From positions 1 through 59,933 of the forward strand of contig NZ_JAMTCP010000043.1 in assembly GCF_024171885.1 (NCBI RefSeq): a stretch of DNA of 59,933 nt. Reading direction: 5' to 3'. This document shows, in pieces, positions 8,929 to 17,597 of this stretch. Each line of letters begins with the position of its first letter. Position 1 is the first letter of the stretch. The stretch comes from Streptoalloteichus tenebrarius (GTDB taxonomy: Bacteria; Actinomycetota; Actinomycetes; Mycobacteriales; Pseudonocardiaceae). Position numbers and translations under genes: made by a program. The notes beneath the pieces were generated by a model that did no database searches, had not been told where the DNA came from, and saw only the letters and a program-made list of their open reading frames with translations.

Positions 8929-9011
8929 GCCACAACGTGTTCCACTGTGGACAGACAAACGGGACTGACGGAGCGGAGCCCCTGAGGCGCGGCCCGGCCG
9001 CGCTCCCCGGC

Positions 9012-11684
9012 CTACTCCGGCTCGCGCAGCGCCTCGGCCAGCGCCGCCCGGCCCGGCACGCCGAGCTTGCGGTACACGCTGGTCAGGTGCATCTCGACCG
9101 CCCGCAGGCTGACCACCAGCTCGGCGGCGATGTCCTGGTTCGTCGCGCCGCCCGCCGCGCGCTCGGCCACCAGCCGCTCGGTCCGCGTCAACGCGGCGGG
9201 GCCGCTGCGCCGGGGACCTCGCGGCCGGCCGCCGGCGGCGACCAGCGCGGCCCTGGCCCGCTCGGCCAGGGGAGTGGCGCCGCACCGCGCCGCCAGGTCC
9301 ATCGCGGTCCGCAACACCTCCCGCGCCTCCCTCTGCCGACCCCGCTCCGCGTGCAGCCGCCCCAGGTCCAGCGTCGCCCCCGCCGCGTCGAGCTGGGCGC
9401 CGGCCCGCTCGAACAGGCCGACCGCCTCGGTCAACAGCTCCTCGCGGCGCTCGGCCGGCGAGGTCATGGCCACCGACCACAACGCCCGACCCATCGGCCG
9501 GGGACTGCCCCAGCGCCGAGCCGCGACCAGGTCCGCCTCGGCCACCTCCCGCGCCCGCTCGTGCTCGCCGAGCGCCAGCAACACCGGGACGGCGGCCGCG
9601 CGCCAGTCGTTGGCCGCGGGGTTCTGCCGGTCCCACAGCGCACCCAGCCGACCGGCGTCCGTGACGTCCCGCAGCGCCCCGTCGAGATCACCCCGGGCGG
9701 CCAGCACCCGACCCCTGGCGATGAAGTACCCCTCGCACGCCCACGTCTCGCTGACGCTGTCCTCGGGCAACGGCGTGCTCGCGTGCTCCCACGCCTCGTC
9801 CACCCTGCCCTGGTCGAGCAGCGTGTCCACCAGCACCCGCAACGGCAGGCCCACCGCGGGACCCCACTGCTCGGCCGGCAGCACCTCCAACGCCGTCCGC
9901 GCGCTCCGCTCGGCCTCGGCCAGCCGACCCCGCCAGTGCAGGCTCGACGCCTGGGCCACGTGCAGCAACGCCTCGGCGAACCCGCCGCCCTGCGACCGCG
10001 CCTCGACCACCAGCTCGGCCAGCCAGCCGTCGGCCTCCTCGTACTCGTCGGCGCAGATCAGGGCGCTGACCGCGGAGACGAGCACCGCCAACGGCCCACT
10101 GCGCGGAATGCCCCCGGCCAACGCCGTCCTGGCCAGGTCCACGACCTCGTCCGCGCTGCTGGAGTACAGGTAGAACGCCGTCGCGATGCCGGCGAGGATC
10201 CGCTCCCCGCTGAGCCGGTCGGTGCGGGCAACCCCGCCCGCGCCCGGCGGCGCGTACCGGCTGCCCATCCAACGCCACTGGAGCTGGAGCGCCGCCTCGT
10301 CGTCGTACTCGGCCCAGTCCCGATCCGTCGGCGGGTCGGCCAACCGCGCCTGACGCAGGTGGCGCAGGCCGCGTCGGAAGTCACCGATCGCGAGCATCGG
10401 GTCGGTGTCGAACCGGGCCACGGCCAACTCGGCGAGCAGCACCGCCGAGGCGTGCTCCCCCCGCGACTCGGCGAGCGCGCGTTCCAGGAAGGTCACGGCC
10501 AACGCCGGCTCCCCGCGCCCCATGGCCGCCGACGCGGCCTGCCGCAGTTGCCGCACCGCCCAGGTCGAGCCGGTGACCGGGCTGCGCAACAACTGCTGCG
10601 CGACGGTCTCGGCGTCGCCGGCGGCGTGGGTGAGCGTGCGGGTGGCCCGCGAGAGCAGGTCGGCGCGGGCCGCCGGCTCCAGGTCGGCGAGCACCGCGTC
10701 CCGCAGCACCGGATCGGTGAAGGCCGCCGGCGAGGCCGACCGCAGCAGCCCGGCGGTGTGCAGGGCGTCGATCGCCCGCGCCGCCACCGACCGGCTCACC
10801 TCGGCCACCGCGGCGACGTCCTCGGTCGGCACCGGGTCCCGCAGGGTCGCCAGGGCGGCCAGCGCGGACGCCACGCGCGCGGTCGTCGCCGGCGCCCGGC
10901 GCTTCCACCACTCGACCACCCGGTGCACCAGCTCGTCCGGCGGCGCGTCCACACCGGCCACCCGTTTGCCGAGCCGGTCGACGATCTCGTGCACGAGCAG
11001 CGGGTTCCCACCGGTCACGCGGGTCAGGGGCGCCGCGAGCCGACGCGCCGTCGCCGCGTCAGCCCGGGTCGCCACCAGCTCCGCCACCGCGTCCTCGGGC
11101 AGCGCCGCCAACCGCAGGACCCGGCTCGCGCAGGACACCAGGTGGGCCAGCGGCTCGTTGCCCAGGTCGAACGGGGTGCGCACGGCGCACACCACCAGCA
11201 GCGGCAACGGCTCGGCGAGAGTGGACAGCTCCGCCAGCCACCGCAGCGACACCGGATCGGCGTGGTGCACGTCGTCGACGCACAACACCACCGGCCCGTT
11301 CCTGGTCAACTCGATGACGGCCTGCGACGCCGCCCACTCCTCCAGATGCCGGCTCGTCGGCTCGGAAGCCCTCAGCTCGGCGTCGCTCAGCTCGGAACAC
11401 CCCGCGAGCAGGAACTGGTGGGCCACGACACCCGTGGTGTTCGCGTCGGTGGCCGTCGGCTGGCTGCGACGCACCGTCAGCCCGGCCGCCGCCCACTCCC
11501 TCCGCGCCGCCGCGAGCAACGCGGTCCTGCCCACGCCCGTGGGCCCCGCCACGAGGACGAGCTGCCCCGCGCCGCAGCGAGCCTGCGTGCCGGCCTCGGC
11601 CAGGACACGGAGCTCGTCGAGCCGACCAGCCAGAGGGGCGTGTCCTTCCGAGGTCCCACCGAGTCGGACGGCAGCCATGCCCAC
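9012..11684 (-). CDS. Large ATP-binding LuxR-family regulator (LAL type)
   Basis: An 890-residue protein. Near residue 46 is the P-loop AGPTGVGRTA, in which the usual lysine is arginine; the Walker B segment is VVLCVDDVHHAD. A long helical repeat region (residues 330-800, TPR-like) follows. The last 60 residues are a LuxR helix-turn-helix: LTRTERLVAERAAGGATNQD, then SLRAVEMHLTSVYRKLGV. This is the STAND/LAL layout of pathway-specific activators. GTG at 11684 and ATG at 11678 are both possible; GAAGG is better spaced for the ATG. It is divergent from a NarL-like gene and may control it. Whether the K-to-R change affects ATP use is open. Confidence 0.88.
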   Translation of the reverse strand: MGMAAVRLGGTSEGHAPLAGRLDELRVLAEAGTQARCGAGQLVLVAGPTGVGRTALLAAARREWAAAGLTVRRSQPTATDANTTGVVAHQFLLAGCSELSDAELRASEPTSRHLEEWAASQAVIELTRNGPVVLCVDDVHHADPVSLRWLAELSTLAEPLPLLVVCAVRTPFDLGNEPLAHLVSCASRVLRLAALPEDAVAELVATRADAATARRLAAPLTRVTGGNPLLVHEIVDRLGKRVAGVDAPPDELVHRVVEWWKRRAPATTARVASALAALATLRDPVPTEDVAAVAEVSRSVAARAIDALHTAGLLRSASPAAFTDPVLRDAVLADLEPAARADLLSRATRTLTHAAGDAETVAQQLLRSPVTGSTWAVRQLRQAASAAMGRGEPALAVTFLERALAESRGEHASAVLLAELAVARFDTDPMLAIGDFRRGLRHLRQARLADPPTDRDWAEYDDEAALQLQWRWMGSRYAPPGAGGVARTDRLSGERILAGIATAFYLYSSSADEVVDLARTALAGGIPRSGPLAVLVSAVSALICADEYEEADGWLAELVVEARSQGGGFAEALLHVAQASSLHWRGRLAEAERSARTALEVLPAEQWGPAVGLPLRVLVDTLLDQGRVDEAWEHASTPLPEDSVSETWACEGYFIARGRVLAARGDLDGALRDVTDAGRLGALWDRQNPAANDWRAAAVPVLLALGEHERAREVAEADLVAARRWGSPRPMGRALWSVAMTSPAERREELLTEAVGLFERAGAQLDAAGATLDLGRLHAERGRQREAREVLRTAMDLAARCGATPLAERARAALVAAGGRPRGPRRSGPAALTRTERLVAERAAGGATNQDIAAELVVSLRAVEMHLTSVYRKLGVPGRAALAEALREPE

Positions 11685-11968
11685 CCTTCACACGACAACA
11701 AAGATCGACAAGGCAGGCTACCTCACCTCTCGGTGACGACCTCGCCACCGAAGCATTAGGCCAGAGGGGGAGCGCCGAAAGTCTTCGGTACCCACTGTGC
11801 CGCGCTCCGCCTACCGTCGGACACGGCCGGCGACCACGCGTCACCACTGGTGGACCCCCGTGTTCGTCCGACCGTCCCAACCCGCCCGCACCCCCGCACC
11901 GGGGTGAGTCCGGCGTGCCCGCGACCGTCCGAGGGCGCCCGGCCCGGGCAGACGACGAGGAGCGCACA

Positions 11969-12607
11969 GTGGGAGAGGTCACCACGAGGGACGTCGCGGT
12001 GGCGGTCCACGCCTTCGACCCGATCAGCTACGTCGGCATCACCGGGCTGGTCAGGGACGTGCCGGGGATCCGCCTCGTGCGGGACCAGGAGGTGCCGAGG
12101 GCCGAGGTCATCGTGGTCGTGGCCGCCGCCATCGACTCGGAGGTGCTGGCACAGCTCCGCAACCTCGCCCGACGCGGCACCGCGCGCCTGGTGCTGGTGG
12201 TCGACGACCTGCGCGAGGCCGACCTGCTCGCCCTCGTCGAGTGCGGGCTCGCCGGCGTCGTCCCGCGCTCGGCCGCCACCGCGCAACGGCTGGCGGCCAG
12301 CGTCCTGGCGGCGGCCGAGGGCAGGGGACAGCTTCCGGAGGACCTGCTGGGCGCGCTGTTGCGCCAGGTCAACCGGCTGCAACGGGAGGTGCTGGCCCCC
12401 AGGGGCCTCACCGCGTCCGGGCTCGACCCCCGCGAGGTGGATGTCCTGCGCCTGCTCGCGGAGGGGTTCGGCACCGTCGACATCGCCGAGAAGCTCGCCT
12501 ACTCCGAGCGCACCGTGAAGAACATCGTGCACGGCCTCCTCAACCGACTCGGCCTGCGCAACCGCCCGCACGCCGTCGCGTGGGCGGTCCGCGAAGGACT
12601 CATCTGA
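11969..12607 (+). CDS. NarL/LuxR-like regulator with atypical receiver
   Basis: A 212-residue protein from a GTG with GAGGAG upstream. Residues 1-125 look like a receiver fold, but the phospho-acceptor strand reads AEVIVVVAAAIDSEV, without the DxxMP motif of true response regulators, so control by phosphorylation is unlikely. The C-terminal helix-turn-helix contains LDPREVDVLRLLAEGFGTVD and SERTVKNIVHGLLNRLGLRN. Such orphan regulators often pair with a LAL regulator in Pseudonocardiales, as here (divergent, 284 bp between starts). Confidence 0.85.
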   Translation: MGEVTTRDVAVAVHAFDPISYVGITGLVRDVPGIRLVRDQEVPRAEVIVVVAAAIDSEVLAQLRNLARRGTARLVLVVDDLREADLLALVECGLAGVVPRSAATAQRLAASVLAAAEGRGQLPEDLLGALLRQVNRLQREVLAPRGLTASGLDPREVDVLRLLAEGFGTVDIAEKLAYSERTVKNIVHGLLNRLGLRNRPHAVAWAVREGLI

Positions 12608-12664
12608 GGCCAGCTCCCGGCAGCCCACTGTCCGATATGGACACTGTGGGCGCTTCGTCGGCTC

Positions 12665-12700
12665 CTTCTTACTTCTCCTTCTCCTTCTTCTTCTTCATGC
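12665..12700. other. Pyrimidine-rich tract
   Basis: Between the LuxR gene and the DJ-1 gene is a stretch almost purely of C and T (repeated CTT and CTCC, e.g. TTCTCCTTCTTCTTCTTC), unlike the GC-rich surroundings. It could be a terminator region or slippery DNA; the minus-strand reading would give only a Lys/Glu run. No protein is proposed. Confidence 0.5.
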
Positions 12701-12846
12701 CCCGAAAGTGTTCTTTGCTCCAAACGTGTTCTTCGGTGCTTCGAGGGGTGCGGCGAGGCGGCTGTGTCGCCGAAGGTGGGCAGGACGTGCGGCCGCCACG
12801 GACGCGGCCGCGAGCCGACCCGGAAGCGAGCGAGGAGGCGCGGACC

Positions 12847-13410
12847 GTGCCCAAGGTGTTGATCCTCACCGGCGACGCCGCCGAGGTGCTGGAGGTCATG
12901 TACCCCTACCAGCGGCTGCTGGAGGAGGGCTACGAGGTGGACGTCGCGGCGCCCACCCGGAAGCGGTTGCAGTTCGTGGTGCACGACTTCGTCGACGGAT
13001 TCGACACCTACACCGAGAAACCAGGCCACACCTGGCCCGCCGACCTCGCCTTCGCCGACGTCGACCCCGCCGAGTACGCGGCCGTGGTCGTGCCGGGCGG
13101 CCGCGCCCCCGAGTACATCCGCAACAACCCCGACTGCCAACGCATCCTCCGGCACTTCATGACCGAGCAGAAGCCGGTCGCGCACCTGTGCCACGGCGTG
13201 CTGGCCCTGACCGCCGCCGGGCTCCTGGAGGGGCGCCGCACGGCCGCCTACCCGGCCCTGGAGCCGGACGTCCGCCAAGCCGGCGCGGAGTTCGTCGACG
13301 GCGCGGCGGTGGTGGACGGCCTGATGGTCTCGGCCCGCGCCTGGCCCGACCACCCGTCCTGGATGCGGGAGTTCATGGCGGTCCTCCGCGCCAAGGCCCC
13401 CGTCACCTGA
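12847..13410 (+). CDS. DJ-1/PfpI family protein
   Basis: A 187-residue protein from a GTG with GAGGAGG eight bases upstream. It has the flavodoxin-like DJ-1/PfpI core: VPKVLILTGDAAEVLEVMYP at the start, the nucleophile elbow AHLCHGVLAL with Cys115, and AAVVVPGGRAPEY, which carries the glycine loop. The glutamate after the first strand (AEVLE) is the expected partner of the cysteine. Family members act as proteases, glyoxalases or stress chaperones, so the exact activity is not assigned. It follows the LuxR gene by 239 bp but may have its own promoter. Confidence 0.85.
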   Translation: MPKVLILTGDAAEVLEVMYPYQRLLEEGYEVDVAAPTRKRLQFVVHDFVDGFDTYTEKPGHTWPADLAFADVDPAEYAAVVVPGGRAPEYIRNNPDCQRILRHFMTEQKPVAHLCHGVLALTAAGLLEGRRTAAYPALEPDVRQAGAEFVDGAAVVDGLMVSARAWPDHPSWMREFMAVLRAKAPVT

Positions 13411-13648
13411 TCCCTCTCATCGACGACGGAGCACGCCGAGCCGGGACCCTCGCCACCCCTCCCGGCTCGGCCTCCTAACCTCGGAGTCCACGCGCCAGGA
13501 CGTGGAGCCCACGGTTCCCCGACCGCCGCATGTGTCCCAGTCTCAGAACTGTCATCTTGTCCCGGTCACGGGATCGTCGACGTGGGCGCGGGAAAGCGTG
13601 TGTGGCGACTGGCCCCCAACCGCCACGGGGAACGAACCCCCAACCTCT

Positions 13649-13765
13649 GGTCAGCCCCCACCCGCCCTGGGGGGCGAGCCCTGCTCCAGCCTACCCAGCG
13701 GCGATCACCCGAACCACCGGTCAGCCCCAGCCTGTGGACAACTCGGGCGCCTGTGGACAAACCCC
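13649..13765. repeat. DnaA-box doublet element, copy C
   Basis: A GC-rich block (GTCAGCCCCCACCCGCCC, then GGGGGGCGAGCCC) is followed by two TGTGGACAA sites at 13733-13741 and 13752-13760. Read on the minus strand these are TTGTCCACA, the preferred DnaA box of Streptomyces. The sites are 19 bp apart start to start. Two further copies of the element lie in the cob region (26172 and 26588). The remainder of 13411-13875 shows no gene. Confidence 0.75.
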
Positions 13766-13875
13766 GCCCCAACCCGGTGAACCGACACCTCCCCGACAGC
13801 TCGGTGGTGGACACTGCAAGGTTCCCCAGCGGATACCCGCCCTTGAAGATCGGCAGATTTCACCGGTGCGGGTCA

Positions 13876-14208
13876 GAACCACCCCCGCATGCGCGGGGGC
13901 TACAGATCCGGAATCTGCCGGCCGGCGGCTACGTCGGACTCACCCCCGCGTGCGCGGGGAGTACACCTGTCGAGCAGCCTGTCCCCGGACGATCCGAGAC
14001 TCACCCCCGCATGCGCGGGGAGTACAGCAACCGCACGCCCCGCGTGTACGTCCGCTCCGACTCACCCCCGCGTGCGCGGGGATCACGGTCACCATCTCCA
14101 GGGCGACGACGGCGAGCCGGACTCACCCCCGCGTGCGCGGGGATCACCGGCATGCCTGAGCACCACGATGCCGCCGGTTCGACTCACCCCCGCGTGCGCG
14201 GGGATCAC
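13876..14208 (-). CRISPR. CRISPR array, six 28-bp repeats and five 33-bp spacers, type I-E-like repeat
   Basis: Repeats start at 13876, 13937, 13998, 14059, 14120 and 14181, exactly 61 bp apart. The core is CACCCCCGCGTGCGCGGGGA flanked by GACT and TCAC. In minus-strand orientation it reads GTGATCCCCGCG...CGGGGGTGAGTC, the form of type I-E repeats. The copies at the low-coordinate end are degenerate (13876 most; 13937 and 13998 carry GAGTAC for GATCAC), so the leader should be on the high side (14209-14340, relatively AT-rich) with transcription leftwards. Both signals agree. No cas gene is in the window. Confidence 0.93.
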
Positions 14209-14388
14209 CCTTCGCGACCTGGGGTGATGGGCGGCGTTATCGATTCTTGATGTTCATGCTCGGTTGTGTCCTGTCGTCCTGTCCCGGGGCCTCTCGGCGG
14301 GTCACGCGTGATCAGGTTGAGTAGATCATGGTGGGCGGCGGGAGGGTATTCGGCTTTGGCTGGTGGCGTCGGGTGACATGATCCGCCC

Positions 14389-14916
14389 GTGTCCGTCGCT
14401 CGTCGTGATCTTCTGCGGTGGCAGTTCGACCTCACCTGGTCGTTGGTCGAGTTCCACCTGGAGCGGCTCCAGCGGGAGGACTTCCTGTGGGAGCCCGCTG
14501 GCCTCTGCTGGACGATGCGTCCCGGCCCCGACGGTGAGTGGGCGCCGGACTGGGCGGAGACCGAGCCCGACCCCGTTCCTGTGCCCACCATCGCCTGGCT
14601 GACCTGGCACGTCGGCTGGTGGTGGTCGGTGACGCTGGACCACGTCAACGGGCGGCGGCCCCGCGAGCGGACCGAGATCCGCTGGCCCGGTCCCGGCGAG
14701 CCGACCATCGACTGGTTGCGTGCGCTCCGCGTGGAATGGATCGCGGCGCTGGACCGGATGACCGACGCCGAACTGGACGCACCCGCTTGGTTCCCCTGGC
14801 CGGAAGGCTCTGGTCAGGTCGTCGCCCACACGGTGGCGTGGGTGAACGCGGAGCTGATGAAGAACGCGGCTGAGATCGGACAACTCCGACTGCTGCGCGC
14901 CGCGTCGGCCACATAG
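14389..14916 (+). CDS. DinB-superfamily (four-helix) protein
   Basis: A 175-residue protein, GTG start. The core WQFDLTWSLVEFHLERLQRE, then LTWHVGWWWSVTLDHV and the late segment VVAHTVAWVNAELMKNAAEI, give the metal-binding histidine pattern (HVGWWW, H in VVAHTV) of DinB-like four-helix proteins, related to thiol-dependent enzymes. It is not a DNA polymerase despite the family name. It is a single-gene unit beside the CRISPR leader and has no obvious link to it. Substrate unknown. Confidence 0.8.
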   Translation: MSVARRDLLRWQFDLTWSLVEFHLERLQREDFLWEPAGLCWTMRPGPDGEWAPDWAETEPDPVPVPTIAWLTWHVGWWWSVTLDHVNGRRPRERTEIRWPGPGEPTIDWLRALRVEWIAALDRMTDAELDAPAWFPWPEGSGQVVAHTVAWVNAELMKNAAEIGQLRLLRAASAT

Positions 14917-14980
14917 GCGGTCCAGGCGCTGCCAGCCCCTCCGAGGGAAACACCCGGGCGCGCGCAGGCGCATGTTCCAC

Positions 14981-15004
14981 CGACCCCCTGCTCGCAGGGA
15001 TCAC
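14981..15004 (-). repeat. Possible isolated CRISPR-repeat remnant
   Basis: CGACCCCCTGCTCGCAGGGA followed by TCAC resembles the array repeat, with several mismatches and a one-base length difference, 770 bp to the right of the array. It keeps the inverted-repeat core (CCCTGC...GCAGGG). It may be a relict repeat or chance. The rest of 14917-15183 shows no gene. Confidence 0.3.
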
Positions 15005-15183
15005 CGCCGTGGCGGCGAGGGGACGAGTGGCGGCAGGCCAAAGCGGCAGGGTAAAGCAGTCCACCGCTGGGTTCGGTATCCACGGCGGCCGCTTCCGTCT
15101 CTCTTTCTCAGGCGGATGATGCTGGGTGGGCGTGAGGGACGCCCGGCCGGACGACCGCGAGGTCGTGGTGAACCCCAGAGATC

Positions 15184-15726
15184 GTGGAGCGCGCTGTGAG
15201 AGCGACCGGTCCGGCTTCGGTGGAGTACCGGAACCCCTGGTTCCGGGTTCGGCGGCAGACCTACGTCGACGCGCTGGAGCGTCGGCACGACTATCACTAC
15301 GTGGACAAGGCCGACTCGGTGCTGGTCGTGCCTCGGACCGAGGACGACCGGTACGTCATGGTCGAACTGGAGCGGCCGACCTTCCCCGGCTACCGGGGCA
15401 CGGAGTTCCCGCAGGGCGGGGTGGAGGACGGCGAGACGGTGGAGATCGCCGCCCTTCGGGAGCTGGTCGAGGAGACCGGGTGGGTCGGGGGCGGCGCGCG
15501 GCGGCTCGGCGTGGTCCAGGAGGCCGCCGGCTTCGCCAACTCCAGCATCCACGTCGTGACCGTGACCGCCCTGCGGTGCGAGGTGCCGCGCAGCACCGAG
15601 GAGTTCGAGGCCAACCGCCGGCCGCTCCTCGTGCGGCCCGGCGAGATGAACGAGCTGGTCGCCACGGGCGCGGTGCGGGACGCGGCCACGCTGGCCGCCT
15701 GCTTCCTGCTGCTCGCCCACGAGTGA
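15184..15726 (+). CDS. NUDIX hydrolase
   Basis: A 180-residue protein. A complete Nudix box is present: GGVEDGETVEIAALRELVEE followed by TGW, matching G-x5-E-x7-REUxEExGU. Upstream is FRVRRQTYVDALERRHDYHY, typical of ADP-ribose or nucleoside-diphosphate pyrophosphatases of this family. It would hydrolyse a nucleoside diphosphate linked to another moiety, using Mg2+. GTG at 15184 is used; GTG at 15196 is an alternative. Exact substrate unknown. The following 340 bp contain no convincing gene. Confidence 0.88.
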   Translation: MERAVRATGPASVEYRNPWFRVRRQTYVDALERRHDYHYVDKADSVLVVPRTEDDRYVMVELERPTFPGYRGTEFPQGGVEDGETVEIAALRELVEETGWVGGGARRLGVVQEAAGFANSSIHVVTVTALRCEVPRSTEEFEANRRPLLVRPGEMNELVATGAVRDAATLAACFLLLAHE

Positions 15727-16032
15727 CAGTGATGGGGGGCGATTCGGCGTCCCCCGGCCGTAGCCTCGGCTCCGCCGACGATCGCCGTCGACCCTGGCGG
15801 ACCCTGGCCGCGCCGCGCGAACCCGCCGGTCCGGAGGATTTCGACGCCACCGACGGCGTTCGCCTCGCCCCCGCTTTCAGCGCTCATGCCGATGCCCTCG
15901 ACTGAGACGCGACGACGTCGGCGCACTGGTTGGCGTGCGCCCTGAGGCGGTCGCCCAGCGGGCCTGGCCTCGGTGCGTGGATCGGGGGAAACGGACAACC
16001 CTCCCAGCGCGACAGGGCGCGGACGGAGCGAG

Positions 16033-16060
16033 GGGACAGATTTCGGACGTGCCGTACACT
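16033..16060 (+). promoter_or_regulatory. Candidate leaderless promoter of the GtrA gene
   Basis: GGGACA (16033-16038) and TACACT (16055-16060) are separated by 16 bp. TACACT lies seven bases before the ATG at 16068, so transcription could begin at the start codon, as is common for leaderless actinobacterial mRNAs. No Shine-Dalgarno sequence is visible. Confidence 0.5.
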
Positions 16061-16067
16061 GCCCGCC

Positions 16068-16784
16068 ATGTCGATCGGCAAGGCCGCCTCCGCCCTCGTT
16101 CCCCAATTAGTGCGGGACCTGTTGGAGAGATATCGCGAACTGCTGCGGTTCGCGACCGTCGGAGGATTCACCTGCCTGGTCGACAATGGTACGTGGTACG
16201 GCCTGAAGCTGACGGTCATGAGCGGCCACCCGGTGAAGGCGAAGGCCGTCGGCATCATTGTCGCGACGATTGTCTCCTATTTCCTGAACCGTGAGTGGTC
16301 CTTCTCCCTGAGGGGTGGGAGGAAACGGCACCACGAGGCTGTCCTGTTCTTCGCCGTGAGTGGGCTGGCCACGGCGCTCAACCTGGTCCCGCTGTACGTC
16401 TCCCGGTACCTGTTCCACCTCCAGGTCCCCGAGGTCGACCGCCTGACACAGGAGATCGCCGACTTCGCGAGCGGTTCCGTCGTCGGCACGCTGGTCGCGA
16501 TGGCCTTCCGGTGGTGGGCGCTGCGCAAGTGGGTGTTTCCGCAGGAGAAGGCGCGGCAGGGCGGTTCGGCTCCGGGTTCTGGCGGGCACGTCGCCCACCA
16601 CGACGTCCGGCGGGCCGACGGTGCCGCCGCGCGACGTCAGCCGGCGACCGCGCAGGTGGGCAACGGGCCGCGCGAGCGGCGCCGGCCGCGTCGGGCCGGC
16701 GCGGCCAAGGCCGGGGCCCGGGCCCGGGCCCGGGCGAGGAGGAACGCGCGGCGCCGTCGCAGGGTCAAGGGACGTGGTCGCTGA
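16068..16784 (+). CDS. GtrA-family membrane protein with basic tail
   Basis: A 238-residue protein. Four transmembrane helices occupy residues 25-165 with the GtrA signature LLRFATVGGFTCLVDNGTW and VSYFLNREWSFS; near the end of the core is FRWWALRKWVFP. GtrA proteins take part in moving lipid-linked sugars used for cell-surface glycosylation. After residue 170 there is a long tail that becomes extremely rich in Arg and Ala (ARARARRNARRRRRVKGRGR), probably cytoplasmic. The matching DNA contains a tandem CCGGGC run near 16710-16735. The gene stands alone; a partner glycosyltransferase is not adjacent. Confidence 0.85.
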   Translation: MSIGKAASALVPQLVRDLLERYRELLRFATVGGFTCLVDNGTWYGLKLTVMSGHPVKAKAVGIIVATIVSYFLNREWSFSLRGGRKRHHEAVLFFAVSGLATALNLVPLYVSRYLFHLQVPEVDRLTQEIADFASGSVVGTLVAMAFRWWALRKWVFPQEKARQGGSAPGSGGHVAHHDVRRADGAAARRQPATAQVGNGPRERRRPRRAGAAKAGARARARARRNARRRRRVKGRGR

Positions 16785-17063
16785 TTCTGAGGGGTGGAGC
16801 GCCGGCGCGGACGTCCCGTGTCGGCGTTCTGTCCCGTCAGGAGTGCGTCAGAGAACCCGCCGGGAGTGTTCCCGCAACCCCGTTCGAAGTATTCGGGAAC
16901 GGAAGAACGGCGTCATCCGCGGGTGAACGCGTTGTCAGGGTGAGTGGGATGTTCTTCCCGTCTGATTCGACCGGCTGTCGACGGTCGCCCGTCACATGAT
17001 GGGTGCCGAGGGCGGGGCGGAATTTTGGTTCGGCGCGGGCCAATGTCCCGTTATGGTTCGCCA

Positions 17064-17597
17064 ATGACTCCAGAAAACGTGGTTCGCCTGTTCGCCGATC
17101 CGGCCCGACTCCGCGTCTTCGCGGCGGTCGTGCTGGGGGCCAGGACCTGGCCGAGGTCATGGCGGCCACCGGTCTGTCCGGTCGGGACGCGTCGGTGGCG
17201 CTCCGGAAGCTCCAGGAGGGCGACCTGGTCCGCGCAGAGGGACCCGAACTCCAGGCGTGCGAGGAACACTTCGGGGAACTCGCCCGTCAGGGCACCGCCG
17301 TCGTCAGGGAGAAGAACGGCGGTGACGACGCGGAGTCCGATGTCCGACCCTTCGTGCGCGGCGACCGCCTGGCCAGCCTGCCCGCCCAGTCCACGCGACG
17401 GATGGCCGTGCTCCGTCACGTCGCGGCGCGCGCGTTTCGAGACCGGGGTCGTCTACGAGGAACACGCGGTGAACGACAGGCTCAGGACGTGGTGCGACGG
17501 CGGCGAGGTCGACCACGTCACGATCCGGCGCCACCTCGTCGACGCGGGCATCCTCGTCCGGAAGGACGGGCGCTACTGGCGGCCGGACGAGGGCTGA
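17064..17597 (+). pseudogene. DUF2087 protein whose middle third is out of frame
   Basis: The reading frame from ATG 17064 starts with a normal helical N-terminus (MTPENVVRLFADPARLRVFA) and ends with the DUF2087 domain (RFETGVVYEEHAVNDRLRTW ... GRYWRPDEG). Between about 17139 and 17432 the family-like sequence is in another frame (GQDLAEVMAATGLSGRDASV, then LASLPAQSTRRMAVLRHVAA). A base appears missing in the GGGGG at 17135-17139 and one is extra near 17431-17437. The two shifts cancel, so the frame stays open for 177 codons but the central 98 residues are scrambled. Either a disabled gene or two sequencing errors. Confidence 0.72.

Noticed and set aside
8847-11759. 970-codon plus-strand frame
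   Set aside because: Antisense of the LAL regulator; low-complexity Arg/Gly/Gln translation.
12669-12899. Minus-strand frame ending in a Lys/Glu run
   Set aside because: Produced by the pyrimidine tract and antisense to the DJ-1 gene; no ribosome site.
13530-14250. Small proteins with repeated THPRVRGD-type motifs
   Set aside because: These are translations of the CRISPR repeats in three frames, not genes.
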